Shown: positions 1 to 8,730, counted from the first letter of the stretch. The stretch is DNA of 64,000 nucleotides from Owenweeksia sp048267305 (GCA_048267305.1 JBLWXT010000007.1:62001-126000); one strand, 5' to 3'. Numbers and translations are program-made. The notes: generated by a model from the sequence alone, not told the origin.

Positions 1-1205
1 GTAACACCATCGTCCGGATTACGACCTGCCAGCTCTAGCTTCAGTTTAGTGTCATTTGGCGTTTCTTCCATCATGGATTCCGCTTCCTCAAAAAGCTCAG
101 CACGGGTAAGGCTGGCCAACATTTCAGAATATTCCTTGCCGTAAACCACTTCCATAATGCGGTGCTCAAAGTACACGGTAAAACCTTCGTTCAGCCAAAA
201 GTCGTCCCAGGTGGCATTGGTAACCAGGTTGCCACTCCAGCTGTGCGCCAGCTCATGAGCTACAAGAGCCACCAGACTGCGATCTCCCGCAAGGATAGTA
301 GGCGTAGCAAAGGTTAAGCGTGGGTTTTCCATTCCACCGAATGGGAAAGATGGAGGAAGAACGATAATGTCATATCGACCCCAGGCATAAGGACCGTATA
401 GGCCTTCAGCAGCCAAAACCATTTTTTCAAGATCTGCAAATTCGTACGCTGAGGTATCCAATAGAGAAGCTTCGGCATAAACACCGGTGCGGCCAGAAAG
501 AGCCTCATACTCCACATCACCAACGGCCAATGCCAATAGGTAAGAAGGAATGGGCTGTGGCATTTTAAAAGTATAGCTGCCACTCTCGTTTTTCTCTTGC
601 GGGTTTTCAGCACTCATCAAAGCGATCATGGTGTTTGGCACCTGCACTTTGGCGTCATAGGTAAAGCGGATTCCTGGGCTATCCTGAGTAGGAACCCAGG
701 TACGGGCTAAAATGGCTTGCGATTGTGTAAACATAAATGGCAGTTTTTTGCCAGCCGTTTGCTCGGCATCCAGCCACTGTAAGGCGCGGGCGCTATCTCC
801 GGTTTCATAGGTAATACTCACTTGCCTTGCACCTTCCGTAAGGTTTATGGTAAGGGCTTTGCCAAGGTGTTCGTCAAATTCTCCAAGGCTGTATTCGGCC
901 GGTTGACCATCCACGGCAACGTTTTGGATTTTTAATCCATAGGTGTCAAAAATAATTTCATTGGCACCTTCTGAGGTTTTTATATCCCAGGTAGCTGTGG
1001 CGCTTATTTTTTTGGTGTCAAAGTCAACATTGGCATCCCAGTTTAGGTGGGTAACTACCGCCTTATTGGGGTCGGCATTAGTGTGTACATCTTTTACTAC
1101 CATTTCTTTTTTGGTGGTTTCTTCTTCCGCTTTTACGGGTTCGTTTTTACAGGAAAACAAAGTGGCCGCGATGGCCATCGGAAACAAAAAGGCTTTTATT
1201 CTCAT
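1..1205 (-). CDS. M1 family metallopeptidase lipoprotein (3' end cut by window edge)
   Basis: Zinc aminopeptidase of the M1 (aminopeptidase N / leukotriene A4 hydrolase) family, trimming N-terminal residues from peptides. About 401 codons are visible; the C-terminus runs off the left edge. The start ATG at 1203-1205 opens a lipoprotein signal ending in LFSC, so the enzyme is probably anchored in the envelope. The substrate motif GGMEN is at residues 290-294, the zinc motif HELAH at 317-321 and the second zinc ligand in NEGF at E340. The 27-residue GxMEN-HExxH and 18-residue HExxH-E spacings are normal for the family. No frameshift is seen. A perfect 12-bp palindrome lies just upstream at 1227-1238. 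Confidence 0.93.
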   Translation of the reverse strand, partial: MRIKAFLFPMAIAATLFSCKNEPVKAEEETTKKEMVVKDVHTNADPNKAVVTHLNWDANVDFDTKKISATATWDIKTSEGANEIIFDTYGLKIQNVAVDGQPAEYSLGEFDEHLGKALTINLTEGARQVSITYETGDSARALQWLDAEQTAGKKLPFMFTQSQAILARTWVPTQDSPGIRFTYDAKVQVPNTMIALMSAENPQEKNESGSYTFKMPQPIPSYLLALAVGDVEYEALSGRTGVYAEASLLDTSAYEFADLEKMVLAAEGLYGPYAWGRYDIIVLPPSFPFGGMENPRLTFATPTILAGDRSLVALVAHELAHSWSGNLVTNATWDDFWLNEGFTVYFEHRIMEVVYGKEYSEMLASLTRAELFEEAESMMEETPNDTKLKLELAGRNPDDGV

Positions 1206-1346
1206 TATTGTTTTTAATTTAACCACTGCAATATTGCAACTTTTATAGGAAAATACGGATGAACCTTATTGGTAATCCATTACTTAAAGGAAATTGGCAA
1301 CCCACATCTTGAATTGTTTTTGCCTCAATCCATAAATTTAAAAGAA

Positions 1347-1715
1347 ATGACAAACTGGCTCATAAAACTAGTAGTAAGCACCCTGGGTGTATTTGTAACG
1401 GCCTGGATTTTAGGTGATGCCATAGTTCTTACAGGATTTACATCAGCCCTTTTAGTGGCGCTGGTACTTTCCATATTTAATGTTACCCTAAAACCCTTGT
1501 TGATATTTTTCACCCTTCCTGCAACCATTTTCACATTCGGTTTATTCCTGTTTGTGATAAATGCCTTGCTCATAATGGGAGCCGATGCCTTAGTTGACGG
1601 ATTTGCCGTCCGAAACTTTTGGTGGGCACTGCTCTTCAGTTTTGTACTCTCCATTATCAACTCCATGCTTTTTAGTCTGGGAGATAGAAACAAGAGAAGA
1701 GATTCTATTGAATAA
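1347..1715 (+). CDS. Phage holin family 4-like small membrane protein
   Basis: About 122 residues, almost entirely hydrophobic, with four predicted membrane helices. The layout matches the YvlD/phage-holin-4_2 family of chromosomal inner-membrane proteins, whose function is unknown despite the name. A longer frame opens upstream, but the natural start is the ATG at 1347 (MTNWLIKL), which begins the first helix. It ends in a short basic tail. Its 3' end overlaps the convergent secreted-protein gene by 11 bp. There is nothing phage-like nearby, so a lysis role is unlikely. The family call rests on hydrophobic pattern and the N-VTLKPLL-type motif after helix 2. Confidence 0.75.
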   Translation: MTNWLIKLVVSTLGVFVTAWILGDAIVLTGFTSALLVALVLSIFNVTLKPLLIFFTLPATIFTFGLFLFVINALLIMGADALVDGFAVRNFWWALLFSFVLSIINSMLFSLGDRNKRRDSIE

Positions 1716-3687
1716 CCACTTTTTTCATCTGGATATCATTTCCAACTTTTACACTTAGGGTGTACATGCCTTTCGGCAGATGGCTTAAGTCAAGGGTAGA
1801 TTTCAATTCATCCAAAAGAGATGTTTCTTTTTCAAATACCTTTTTACCATCAAGGCTTGTAACTTGAAGATGTACATCGGCTTTGCCAGGATAGGCTATA
1901 TCGAGGTTCATAATGCCGTTTCCGGGATTTGGGTAAACATCCACAAAACTCTTTAACTCGGGCTCTTTAAGACCTATGCCATAGCCAACGGTAAAGTATT
2001 CCTTAATCTCAGTTCCAAAGTTGGAGTTAAAGGTTTTTATAAAAAACGATCCTCCGTCATTTTGAATTCTGAAAGTTCCGGATCCAGCATTGTTAAACTG
2101 AAATGCCAGGCCGTCCTTACTGCGATCTTGTAAATGCATAAGGTAGCATCCCGCTGGCAGGCTGAGGTTTTCTATATAATTGGTGTTGTTGGTTAGGTTA
2201 TCGCCACTGGCAACCACGATGTTGTCATCAAGGCGGGTGAGTTTCCAATGAGTGTCGGAGGCCGCATTATTGGTGCGGAGGGTTATTTTTATATCTGCAG
2301 GATATACATTGGCAGGTTTTATCTCAGTGTCATACCAGTTGTTTACGCCATTTTCATCGGCCTGTCCGTTGGGCATGTCAGCCACTGCAATAAATACTTT
2401 TTTGGATTTATAGCTCATCCAATCGGCAGCGCCAATAAAGGGAAGTTCAACCACTTCGGATTCCATAAACCCAAGGTTGCCCGTCCATTTAAATATTTTC
2501 CATTCGCCACCATCCATACCGTAGCCAATTTCACAAGAAGTAAGTGGGTTAGCTCCTTTGTTTCTGATGCGCACTTTTGCACCTGCACAAATCGGGTTTA
2601 CACGCGAAAATTCGTCTTCGCTGGAAGGTGCAATAATCCTTTGCAGTTCCACATCATTTTGAAAAGCCGGGCTCTTGTACTGAAACAGCTGCACCGAGTA
2701 ATTGTATCCGGCTGGCACTTCTCCCGATGGAACAGTGTAGGAATAAGGCTCAATATCAACGTCTATGTCCAAGGAATTTCCCGACAGTTTGGAAGTGAGA
2801 TCATGGTGTCTGAACAGCGATTTATCACCGGGGCACCAGTTAGCGCGGTCAAAAAGCCAGGTGCCGGCTTGTGGCCAAATAGGGTTTAGGCCGCAATCAT
2901 CTCGCCATATGGCTTGTGTGGCAACACGGTTTCCATTTACGTTTACGTAGTAATCCTTTTCACAAAATTCGGCACAGTTTAGGCTGTTTACAAAGCCATG
3001 TCCTGAGAAATTTACAGCAAGCATCAAACCCGTTGTAGCGGGATCAATAGCTACAGTGCGCGCGGGAAGATGGGTGCTTTCAAAGTCAGTACTGTTCAGG
3101 TAATCTCCTTTGCCGTGGTAAAGATTTTCCACTTTTATTACCTCACGCGCAGGTGTGCCTTCAATAAAGGCAAATTTTACGGTAGCACTAAAACCACTGC
3201 TCCAGCCTTGATACTGCACGTGTATGGCTACATCATTTTTTAGTAAAGGTGCATAGTCGGTTACATCATACACAAAGTCATGTGTCCAGTTATTGTTAAG
3301 GCTTCCACCGTAAGGGGTAATCACACGAGATAATTCAAAGGGCTCCTTTACCTCAAATACGTTCCAGGTAGTGTCAACTACCAAGGGAGAGGTTGATATG
3401 GTGTCGATTTTAGAAACGGTAGAATCCATTTCTCCGGTGGCATGCATCAGCATCACACGGGTGGTATAGTCCCAATCGCTGCAGCCTCCTGTGGCGCAGC
3501 CCAAGGTGTAATACATCAATATTTTGTGGTACTTTTTACTTCCATCAGGAAATGAAGCCGTATCCTTATAGGTCTTGTACCAAACCATGTCGGTTTTGTT
3601 GTGAGAAGTAACCCAGGTGGTGTCTCCCGGAGCAGCAGCAAGTGACATGGCAAAAAGACAAAGTAAAAAAGTGTAAAAATTTTTCAT
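1705..3687 (-). CDS. Secreted PNGase F-like protein with T9SS sorting domain
   Basis: A 660-residue exported protein: signal peptide (~1-19), a region matching both lobes of peptide-N-glycosidase F (~20-380), a beta-rich linker, and a type A T9SS C-terminal domain (~585-660, with VYPNPG). PNGase F removes N-glycans by cleaving the Asn-glycan amide. By-eye alignment shows CSDWD at 69-73, ITPY at 123-126, GHG at 229-231, CAEFC at 238-242 and DRANWCPG at 280-287. The catalytic D60 and E206 of Elizabethkingia PNGase F match D73 and E240, but E118 falls on Q160. It is therefore a PNGase F homologue of uncertain activity, probably secreted to the cell surface. It stands alone, convergent with the holin-like gene. 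Confidence 0.85.
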   Translation of the reverse strand: MKNFYTFLLCLFAMSLAAAPGDTTWVTSHNKTDMVWYKTYKDTASFPDGSKKYHKILMYYTLGCATGGCSDWDYTTRVMLMHATGEMDSTVSKIDTISTSPLVVDTTWNVFEVKEPFELSRVITPYGGSLNNNWTHDFVYDVTDYAPLLKNDVAIHVQYQGWSSGFSATVKFAFIEGTPAREVIKVENLYHGKGDYLNSTDFESTHLPARTVAIDPATTGLMLAVNFSGHGFVNSLNCAEFCEKDYYVNVNGNRVATQAIWRDDCGLNPIWPQAGTWLFDRANWCPGDKSLFRHHDLTSKLSGNSLDIDVDIEPYSYTVPSGEVPAGYNYSVQLFQYKSPAFQNDVELQRIIAPSSEDEFSRVNPICAGAKVRIRNKGANPLTSCEIGYGMDGGEWKIFKWTGNLGFMESEVVELPFIGAADWMSYKSKKVFIAVADMPNGQADENGVNNWYDTEIKPANVYPADIKITLRTNNAASDTHWKLTRLDDNIVVASGDNLTNNTNYIENLSLPAGCYLMHLQDRSKDGLAFQFNNAGSGTFRIQNDGGSFFIKTFNSNFGTEIKEYFTVGYGIGLKEPELKSFVDVYPNPGNGIMNLDIAYPGKADVHLQVTSLDGKKVFEKETSLLDELKSTLDLSHLPKGMYTLSVKVGNDIQMKKVVIQ

Positions 3688-3711
3688 CAGAGGTATTTAA
3701 GGATGCCGAAT

Positions 3712-4284
3712 TTAGGCAATCTCCTCCTCTTTGTTTTCTTCTATTTCAGTTACACCACCACTTACGGCATATTTCATAAGGTCAGAGGCATTTACATTTA
3801 GTGGCTCCACATAGCGTGCTGGTACCAGATAAACGTTGCCGGAAATGTTGTAGGAATGAGGGATGTAAACGGTAATAAGGTCGTTGTTTTCGTTGAGGTG
3901 CCTGAAGTTTTCGTTGGTAACAAACCCCACTCTGCGCATGGTGCCATCTTCAGTAAACTTTACAGTTACAGGTTTGCTGAAGCTCTTTTTGTCGCCAACA
4001 AAGGCCTTTAGTAAATCTTTAACGGCAGTGTAGATCACATTGATAAGTGTGGCCTTTTTTATGTAACCCTCAAAAAAGTCAACGATGGTATCAGAAATAA
4101 GATGGCGGCCAATAACGCCCATTACTGTAATAAATACGAAGATTAGTAAAATCCCCAAACCCGGAATATCGATGGGGATGAGTCCGTCTAAAAGGGTGAA
4201 TACCTCCCAAATAACATAAATGGTAACTGAAATGGGCACTACATAGAGCAGCCCCTGTAGAAAGTACTTAATAACACTTTTCAT
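3712..4284 (-). CDS. DUF502 family membrane protein
   Basis: 190 residues. Two N-terminal membrane helices (about 8-30 and 38-62) are followed by a soluble domain with the family's typical pattern (NVIYTAVKDLL, then VKFTEDGTMRRVGFVTN). DUF502 proteins are widespread inner-membrane proteins without an agreed function. The C-terminus is acidic (EENKEEEIA). The start ATG overlaps the upstream YjbR-like gene's stop by 4 bp, so the two are probably co-transcribed. It is 24 bp upstream of the secreted PNGase-like gene on the same strand, so read-through is possible. Length is normal for the family. Confidence 0.88.
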   Translation of the reverse strand: MKSVIKYFLQGLLYVVPISVTIYVIWEVFTLLDGLIPIDIPGLGILLIFVFITVMGVIGRHLISDTIVDFFEGYIKKATLINVIYTAVKDLLKAFVGDKKSFSKPVTVKFTEDGTMRRVGFVTNENFRHLNENNDLITVYIPHSYNISGNVYLVPARYVEPLNVNASDLMKYAVSGGVTEIEENKEEEIA

Positions 4285-4637
4285 GATTGGGTAAGTTTGT
4301 CCTTTTTAGCTTTGGGAAGTTTTTCTACAATAAGATTATAAGAGTCATCTACCCACTGGTAAATAAGTTCATCACTCACTGAGCCATCAATATAAACTGT
4401 GTTCCAGTGTTGCTTGTTCATATGGTAGCCGGGCTTTACTGCCGGGTATTGTTCGCGGTATTCTATAGCCTTTTCAGGATCGCACTTCAGGTTTATAGAA
4501 AGAGGGTTGGCATCAATAGCCATCAGCGCATACATTTTATCCATCACCTTAAAAACCAAAGTGGTTTCACCAAAAGGGAAGCCCTCTGTTACTGCAGGTT
4601 TTCCGAGGCAGTATGCTCTTAGTTCTTCTACATTCAT
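4281..4637 (-). CDS. MmcQ/YjbR family protein
   Basis: 118 residues from the ATG at 4635-4637 (MNVEELRAYC). The nominal frame is ten codons longer, but the extension adds an unlikely leader. The fold family (YjbR, CyaY-like) is recognised by LGKPAVTEGFPFGETTLVFKV near the N-terminus, by SINLKCDP, and by the conserved PGYHMNKQHWNTV core with a W near residue 88. Members have been proposed to bind DNA, but the function is unsettled. It overlaps the downstream DUF502 gene by 4 bp (translational coupling). The gene to its right is divergent. Confidence 0.85.
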   Translation of the reverse strand: MNVEELRAYCLGKPAVTEGFPFGETTLVFKVMDKMYALMAIDANPLSINLKCDPEKAIEYREQYPAVKPGYHMNKQHWNTVYIDGSVSDELIYQWVDDSYNLIVEKLPKAKKDKLTQS

Positions 4638-4718
4638 TATAGCTAATGCGAATTTGTAAAGTGGCAAATTTCACACTTTATTATTACTTTAGATATACCC
4701 TTACTTTTTAAAACAGAG

Positions 4719-5453
4719 ATGATGAAGTGGAATGGAGTGAATTTAGAAAAGGCATTGACTACGGAGAGAAATAGAAATTCTAAACAGGATGAAGAGAGCA
4801 CACTTAGAGCGTTTAAAAAAATGTTGGTGGAGCAGGATCATTTGGATGATACTGTAATAAACCGAATTTTTGGCGCAGAAAGCGAAATTTATAATCTAAG
4901 CTGGCAGTGTATAGATTGCGAAAAGGTTTTTCATATTGACGAAATTAAAAGGCTTTGTACCGAATACCGCCTCAGGTTTTTGGATAGTCGCCATTTTAAG
5001 GGTGAGATACCCTACGAGGCTATCACCAAGATAAAAATGCTGCAGCGAAGTGAAGCTGTAGAGTTAAAATCATTCAAAATACTGGCTCCGGCCCCCATGT
5101 TTAATTTGCAGAAAAAAGACAGTGATCCACTATTGTTCATCCCTTTGGGGAATAATCGTTTTTACCTGATACACAAGTGGGGAAATGATTTGAGCCCCTT
5201 TAGAAAATGGGTGGTACTTCCTTTTCGCAGTTTTAAATCCTTAATTGCCACAGTGGCCTTATTTGCATTGGCTATCGTAATGGCAATACCTGACTCAGTA
5301 TACATGGGGCCCTATGATCAAAGTGCTGGAGCACTTAGGGTGATCTTTTTCCTCTACCTGTTTATTGCCTTTTCTGGGCTTACTCTGTTATATGGATTCA
5401 GCAGAGTTAAAAACTTTAACTCGGTGTTGTGGAATAGCAAGTATATGGATTAG
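4719..5453 (+). CDS. Unrecognised protein with two C-terminal membrane helices
   Basis: 244 residues, not assigned to a family. The first ~165 residues look soluble and charged, with a CIDC pair at 64-67 and a further C80 that could bind metal or form a disulfide. Two hydrophobic segments at about 174-190 and 206-226 suggest a cytoplasmic domain tethered to the inner membrane. ATG ATG at the start gives two possible initiators. It is divergent from the YjbR-like gene, and its last 4 bp overlap the end of convergent truB. Codon use looks like the neighbours. The coding call is confident because of length, composition and tight packing; the function is unknown. Confidence 0.7.
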   Translation: MMKWNGVNLEKALTTERNRNSKQDEESTLRAFKKMLVEQDHLDDTVINRIFGAESEIYNLSWQCIDCEKVFHIDEIKRLCTEYRLRFLDSRHFKGEIPYEAITKIKMLQRSEAVELKSFKILAPAPMFNLQKKDSDPLLFIPLGNNRFYLIHKWGNDLSPFRKWVVLPFRSFKSLIATVALFALAIVMAIPDSVYMGPYDQSAGALRVIFFLYLFIAFSGLTLLYGFSRVKNFNSVLWNSKYMD

Positions 5454-6196
5454 GCTTCAGTGCCCATAATTGACTTCACAAACTCATCCACCCCGATGGC
5501 GTTTTCAACATCATATTCCCCGATTTTTGTTCTGCGAAGTTGGGTGAGATGAGCACCGGAGTTTAGGGTTTTGCCAATGTCAAATGCCAGGCTACGGATA
5601 TAAGTACCTTTGCTACAGTTTACCTTAAAGGCAAGATCTGTTTCGTTTAGCCTTTGTAATTCCAGGTTGTAAATGGTGATTCTCCGGCTTTTCATTTCAA
5701 TGGCCTCTCCGGCACGGGCAGCCTCATAGGCCTTTTGTCCATCTTTTTTTATAGCCGAAAAAACGGGAGGTATCTGATCAATTTCACCTAAAAAATTCAG
5801 GCGTGTTTCTTCAATCAGCTCATCAGTTATGTGATCTACGGGAAAAGCAGCATCTACCTCAGTTTCCAAATCATAACTGGGTGTAGTGGCGCCTAACTTT
5901 ATTATGCCCGTGTATTCCTTGGGCATTCCCATAAAGTCGTTAATTTGTTTTGTAAACCTTCCGGTACAGATAATAAGTAGCCCCGTAGCCAGTGGATCCA
6001 AAGTTCCGGCATGACCCACCTTTATTTTTTTGATGCTAAACTCCTTACGGATGGTGTAACGGATTTTGTTAACAGCATCAAAAGAAGTCCACTCCAGAGG
6101 TTTGTCTATCAGGAGAAGTTGCCCGTCAAGAAAGTACTTAGCCGATTTTAAGGTTGTACTCAAAAGCAAATGTTGATAATATGGCGAGGGCGCCAA
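5450..6196 (-). CDS. truB: tRNA pseudouridine(55) synthase TruB
   Basis: Makes pseudouridine at position 55 in the T-loop of tRNAs. Family signatures are DKPLEWTSFDAVNKI near the N-terminus, the catalytic-Asp motif GHAGTLDPLATGLL, YTGIIKLGATTPSYD, and SKGTYIRSLAFDIG in the C-terminal half. Length (248) is normal. It is last in the ftsX-DUF3098-uppP-truB operon. The ATG start overlaps uppP by 59 bp. In-frame TTG codons a little further in are alternatives, but no start exists after the uppP stop, so at least ~26 bp of overlap is forced. The extra ~18 N-terminal residues look unconserved. Confidence 0.95.
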   Translation of the reverse strand: MAPSPYYQHLLLSTTLKSAKYFLDGQLLLIDKPLEWTSFDAVNKIRYTIRKEFSIKKIKVGHAGTLDPLATGLLIICTGRFTKQINDFMGMPKEYTGIIKLGATTPSYDLETEVDAAFPVDHITDELIEETRLNFLGEIDQIPPVFSAIKKDGQKAYEAARAGEAIEMKSRRITIYNLELQRLNETDLAFKVNCSKGTYIRSLAFDIGKTLNSGAHLTQLRRTKIGEYDVENAIGVDEFVKSIMGTEA

Positions 6197-6953
6197 TTAC
6201 AAAACAATAGAGGGCAAAGAAATTAAGGTTTGCTCTTTTTACGATATCAATCATCCATGCACAAGCCCAAAGACCTGTGATAAAGGCACCTCCAAATCCA
6301 AGCATAAGGTGCATAGGCTGGATGTATTCTACATCAAAGGCTCCATCAAGGATGTCCTTGGCTATTTTTCCGAAAATTAATGGTACTACCATAAGGAAGG
6401 AAAACCTTGCGGCTCTTTCTTTATCCATTCCCAATAAAATACTGGTGGAGATGGTTGCACCGCTACGGCTAATACCGGGGAGAATGGCAATGGCCTGCGA
6501 AATACCTATGATTATGGCTCTGAAATAATTTATACCCTTATCGCCAGATTTGGCATTGTTGGCAAAAATTAAGAGTACACCGGTAATAAGTAGCATACTA
6601 CCCACAAGCAGGATTTGTCCATCAAAAAGAGATTCAATAAAATCCTCAAAAAAGAGACCTACCAGGGCCGCTGGAATCATGGATATAACGATGCTGACAC
6701 TAAATTTAAACTGCTCATTTTGCTTAAACTTAAACAAGCCGCTAACCAGGTGAGCCACCTCATGCCTAAATACAATAATTGTTGCCATGGCAGTGGCAAA
6801 GTGCACCACTACCGTAAACAAAAGACTTTCTTCGGGCAGGCTTTCATCTCCAAAAATAGCCTTGGCCATTTCGAGGTGACCACTGCTACTCACCGGTAAA
6901 AATTCTGTTAAGCCCTGGATAATTCCAAGAAATAGTGATTCTAATCTACCCAT
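6138..6953 (-). CDS. uppP: Undecaprenyl-diphosphatase (BacA/UppP)
   Basis: An inner-membrane enzyme that dephosphorylates undecaprenyl diphosphate to recycle the lipid carrier for peptidoglycan and O-antigen synthesis. It confers bacitracin tolerance when abundant. 271 residues with about eight membrane segments. The two signature stretches are present: GIIQGLTEFLPVSSSGHLE near the N-terminus and LPGISRSGATIS near residue 170. It sits between DUF3098 (8-bp overlap) and truB (59-bp overlap), in an order I recall as common in Bacteroidota. Confidence 0.96.
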   Translation of the reverse strand: MGRLESLFLGIIQGLTEFLPVSSSGHLEMAKAIFGDESLPEESLLFTVVVHFATAMATIIVFRHEVAHLVSGLFKFKQNEQFKFSVSIVISMIPAALVGLFFEDFIESLFDGQILLVGSMLLITGVLLIFANNAKSGDKGINYFRAIIIGISQAIAILPGISRSGATISTSILLGMDKERAARFSFLMVVPLIFGKIAKDILDGAFDVEYIQPMHLMLGFGGAFITGLWACAWMIDIVKRANLNFFALYCFVIGALAILSTFAFEYNLKIG

Positions 6954-7188
6954 TACTTGGTTTTCCTTTGATCATGATGGCAAATACTTCTAAAACAAGG
7001 CCGGCTATGATAAACATAGGGGCTATAATGATGCGCTGGGCTGAGAATATTTCAGGATTAAAAACATTGGGGTCCTCACTTCCACCACCCATCATAAGAA
7101 GGTATCCAAATATCATCAACACTATGCCTGCAATAAGTAGTACATAGTTTTTTCTTTCAAACACAAATGTTTGCTTTTCCATAATCAA
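6946..7188 (-). CDS. DUF3098 small membrane protein
   Basis: 80 residues with two membrane helices (about 15-33 and 50-70), joined by a short loop containing GGGSEDPNVFNPEIFS. The F-NPEIFS-R pattern before helix 2 is the hallmark of DUF3098, a family essentially confined to Bacteroidota and found between ftsX and uppP. The function is unknown. The position suggests a role linked to division or cell-wall lipid recycling (inference). It overlaps ftsX by 4 bp and uppP by 8 bp, so translation is probably coupled. Confidence 0.9.
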   Translation of the reverse strand: MIMEKQTFVFERKNYVLLIAGIVLMIFGYLLMMGGGSEDPNVFNPEIFSAQRIIIAPMFIIAGLVLEVFAIMIKGKPSNG

Positions 7189-8063
7189 AAGTATAATTGA
7201 TCTGTTGTTAATTTCAAATATTTCCTCAATGCAAAAAAGGTGCAGCTCATGGAAATCAACAGGCCTCCCACAAAAATCGCTGCAAATAAAACACTTAATT
7301 TCAAGATGCTCTGCAACTCTCCAAATTCAGGAACCTTTAAAGTAAGATAATACAATAAAACTCCAATGAGAGAACAGGCTATAAGAGCACCATATAATCC
7401 GTGCCTGAAGCTCCTCCATATAAACGGCATCCTTATAAAGGATTTAGTGGCCCCTACCAATTGCATGGTTTTGATTAAAAACCTGCGGGAGTAAATAGAC
7501 AGCCGAATGGAGCTGTTTATTAAAGCGATGGCGATAAGTGCCAGTAAAATCCCTCCCAACAAGAGAAACAGACCAATACGTTCAATATTTTCATTCATCA
7601 TTTGGATGAGAGGTTTGTCGTAAACAACCTCACTTACAAAAGCGTTTTCGGAGTATTCTTTTTCCAGGGCAGTAAGTTGCTCTTCATTTACATAATCCGC
7701 ATTCAGTCGGATATCAATGCCATTGAGCAGTGGGTTGTAGCCCAGAAAATCCACAAACTCTTCGTCCAGATCTTTCTTTAGCTCTTCTGCTGCTTCCTCT
7801 TTTGAGATGTACTCTGTACTTTTTACATAGGGTGAAAGCTCCAGGCTTTTTTGAAACTGCCGCACCTCTACCTCCGGGGCATCATTGTTCAGGAGGACGG
7901 TTATTGCGAAGTTTTCCTTAACCTCCCTGGCGATCACCGCAGCATTGATGATTAATAATCCAAAAATGCCTAACACGAAAAGCACCAGCGAAATACTGAT
8001 GATCACGGAAAGGTAGGCAGACCGTAGCCTGCGCTTTGTAAATTTATCGGGTAAATTGCTCAC
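7185..8063 (-). CDS. ftsX: Cell division protein FtsX (permease-like)
   Basis: Membrane partner of the ATPase FtsE. The FtsEX complex relays ATP hydrolysis to periplasmic peptidoglycan hydrolases at the division site. 292 residues: a short cytoplasmic N-terminus, helix 1 (~20-42), an extracytoplasmic domain (~45-165) that includes YISKEEAAEEL and LGYNPLL, then three helices (about 170-190, 220-240, 255-280) with the family motif MQLVGATKSFIRMPF. Length is normal. No ftsE lies next to it in this window, which is common in this phylum. First gene of the ftsX-DUF3098-uppP-truB operon. Confidence 0.93.
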   Translation of the reverse strand: MSNLPDKFTKRRLRSAYLSVIISISLVLFVLGIFGLLIINAAVIAREVKENFAITVLLNNDAPEVEVRQFQKSLELSPYVKSTEYISKEEAAEELKKDLDEEFVDFLGYNPLLNGIDIRLNADYVNEEQLTALEKEYSENAFVSEVVYDKPLIQMMNENIERIGLFLLLGGILLALIAIALINSSIRLSIYSRRFLIKTMQLVGATKSFIRMPFIWRSFRHGLYGALIACSLIGVLLYYLTLKVPEFGELQSILKLSVLFAAIFVGGLLISMSCTFFALRKYLKLTTDQLYF

Positions 8064-8183
8064 TTAATTTAAATAGGCCGCTAAAATAAAAAAAATCAAC
8101 CCCTGCTAAATTTAAAGCTTCGTTAAAAGGTTGCTTAATGGCTTTATAAAGTTAATTTTCGGCAATTAATCAGATTTTTGCAT

Positions 8184-8582
8184 ATGGGAAAAGTATATTT
8201 TTTACCGGTATTGCTTATTGGTGTAATTGTAATTATGGGTTTTGAAGGATTTCAAAATCCCAAAAATGGAGATGACTTGTATGAAGAGCATTGCCAAAGT
8301 TGCCACATGAAAAAGGGGAAGGGTTTCTTTAGGATGTACCCTCCACTTACTGATACTGCATGGGTTGGTAATGATGAAAGGATGGTGGATGTTATTCTTG
8401 GAGGGCTAAGCGGAGAAATCACCGTAAATGGCAAAACCTATGACGGTGAAATGCCTCCCATGAGCTATCTTACCGATGAGGAAATCTCCCAAATAATAAA
8501 CTACATCAGGAGGGAGGTCGTAGCATTTGACATGGATACCATAAGTACAAAAGCAATTATGGAAAGAAGAGCGATGAAGTAA
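8184..8582 (+). CDS. Mono-haem cytochrome c
   Basis: 132 residues from the ATG at 8184; the nominal frame starts two codons earlier at TTG. A hydrophobic N-terminus (~3-20) exports or anchors the protein. One haem site, CQSCH, is at 37-41, and a likely axial Met lies in MPPMSYLTDEE around 90-93. This is a class I cytochrome c fold as in c-type electron carriers or oxidase-linked domains. It could carry electrons between the complex III and oxidase encoded further right (inference). It is monocistronic, and no clear TAnnTTTG box precedes it. Confidence 0.88.
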   Translation: MGKVYFLPVLLIGVIVIMGFEGFQNPKNGDDLYEEHCQSCHMKKGKGFFRMYPPLTDTAWVGNDERMVDVILGGLSGEITVNGKTYDGEMPPMSYLTDEEISQIINYIRREVVAFDMDTISTKAIMERRAMK

Positions 8583-8730
8583 TCGGGTAGGCGCTCTCGT
8601 TTTTTACAACTTTTAAGACCACTACATTACTTTTTAGGGTGCCATTGGAAATAAATTGTGGGCAATTGATCCTTGGTACGGTTGATGTGTGGGTGTTTTT
8701 ATATTGAATGACTTAATATCAAACCTAGTT

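Noticed and set aside
943..1248. Plus-strand 101-codon frame at the left end
   Set aside because: It is antisense to the M1 peptidase signal and N-terminal region, which has clear motifs. The apparent hydrophobic helices come from the reverse complement.
1347..1715. Prophage or lysis module suggested by the holin-like protein
   Set aside because: No other phage gene, integrase or attachment repeat is seen; this family is chromosomal and widespread.
2248..2889. Plus-strand 213-codon frame
   Set aside because: It lies wholly opposite the PNGase F-like gene, whose motifs and sorting domain are convincing; composition is unlike real proteins.
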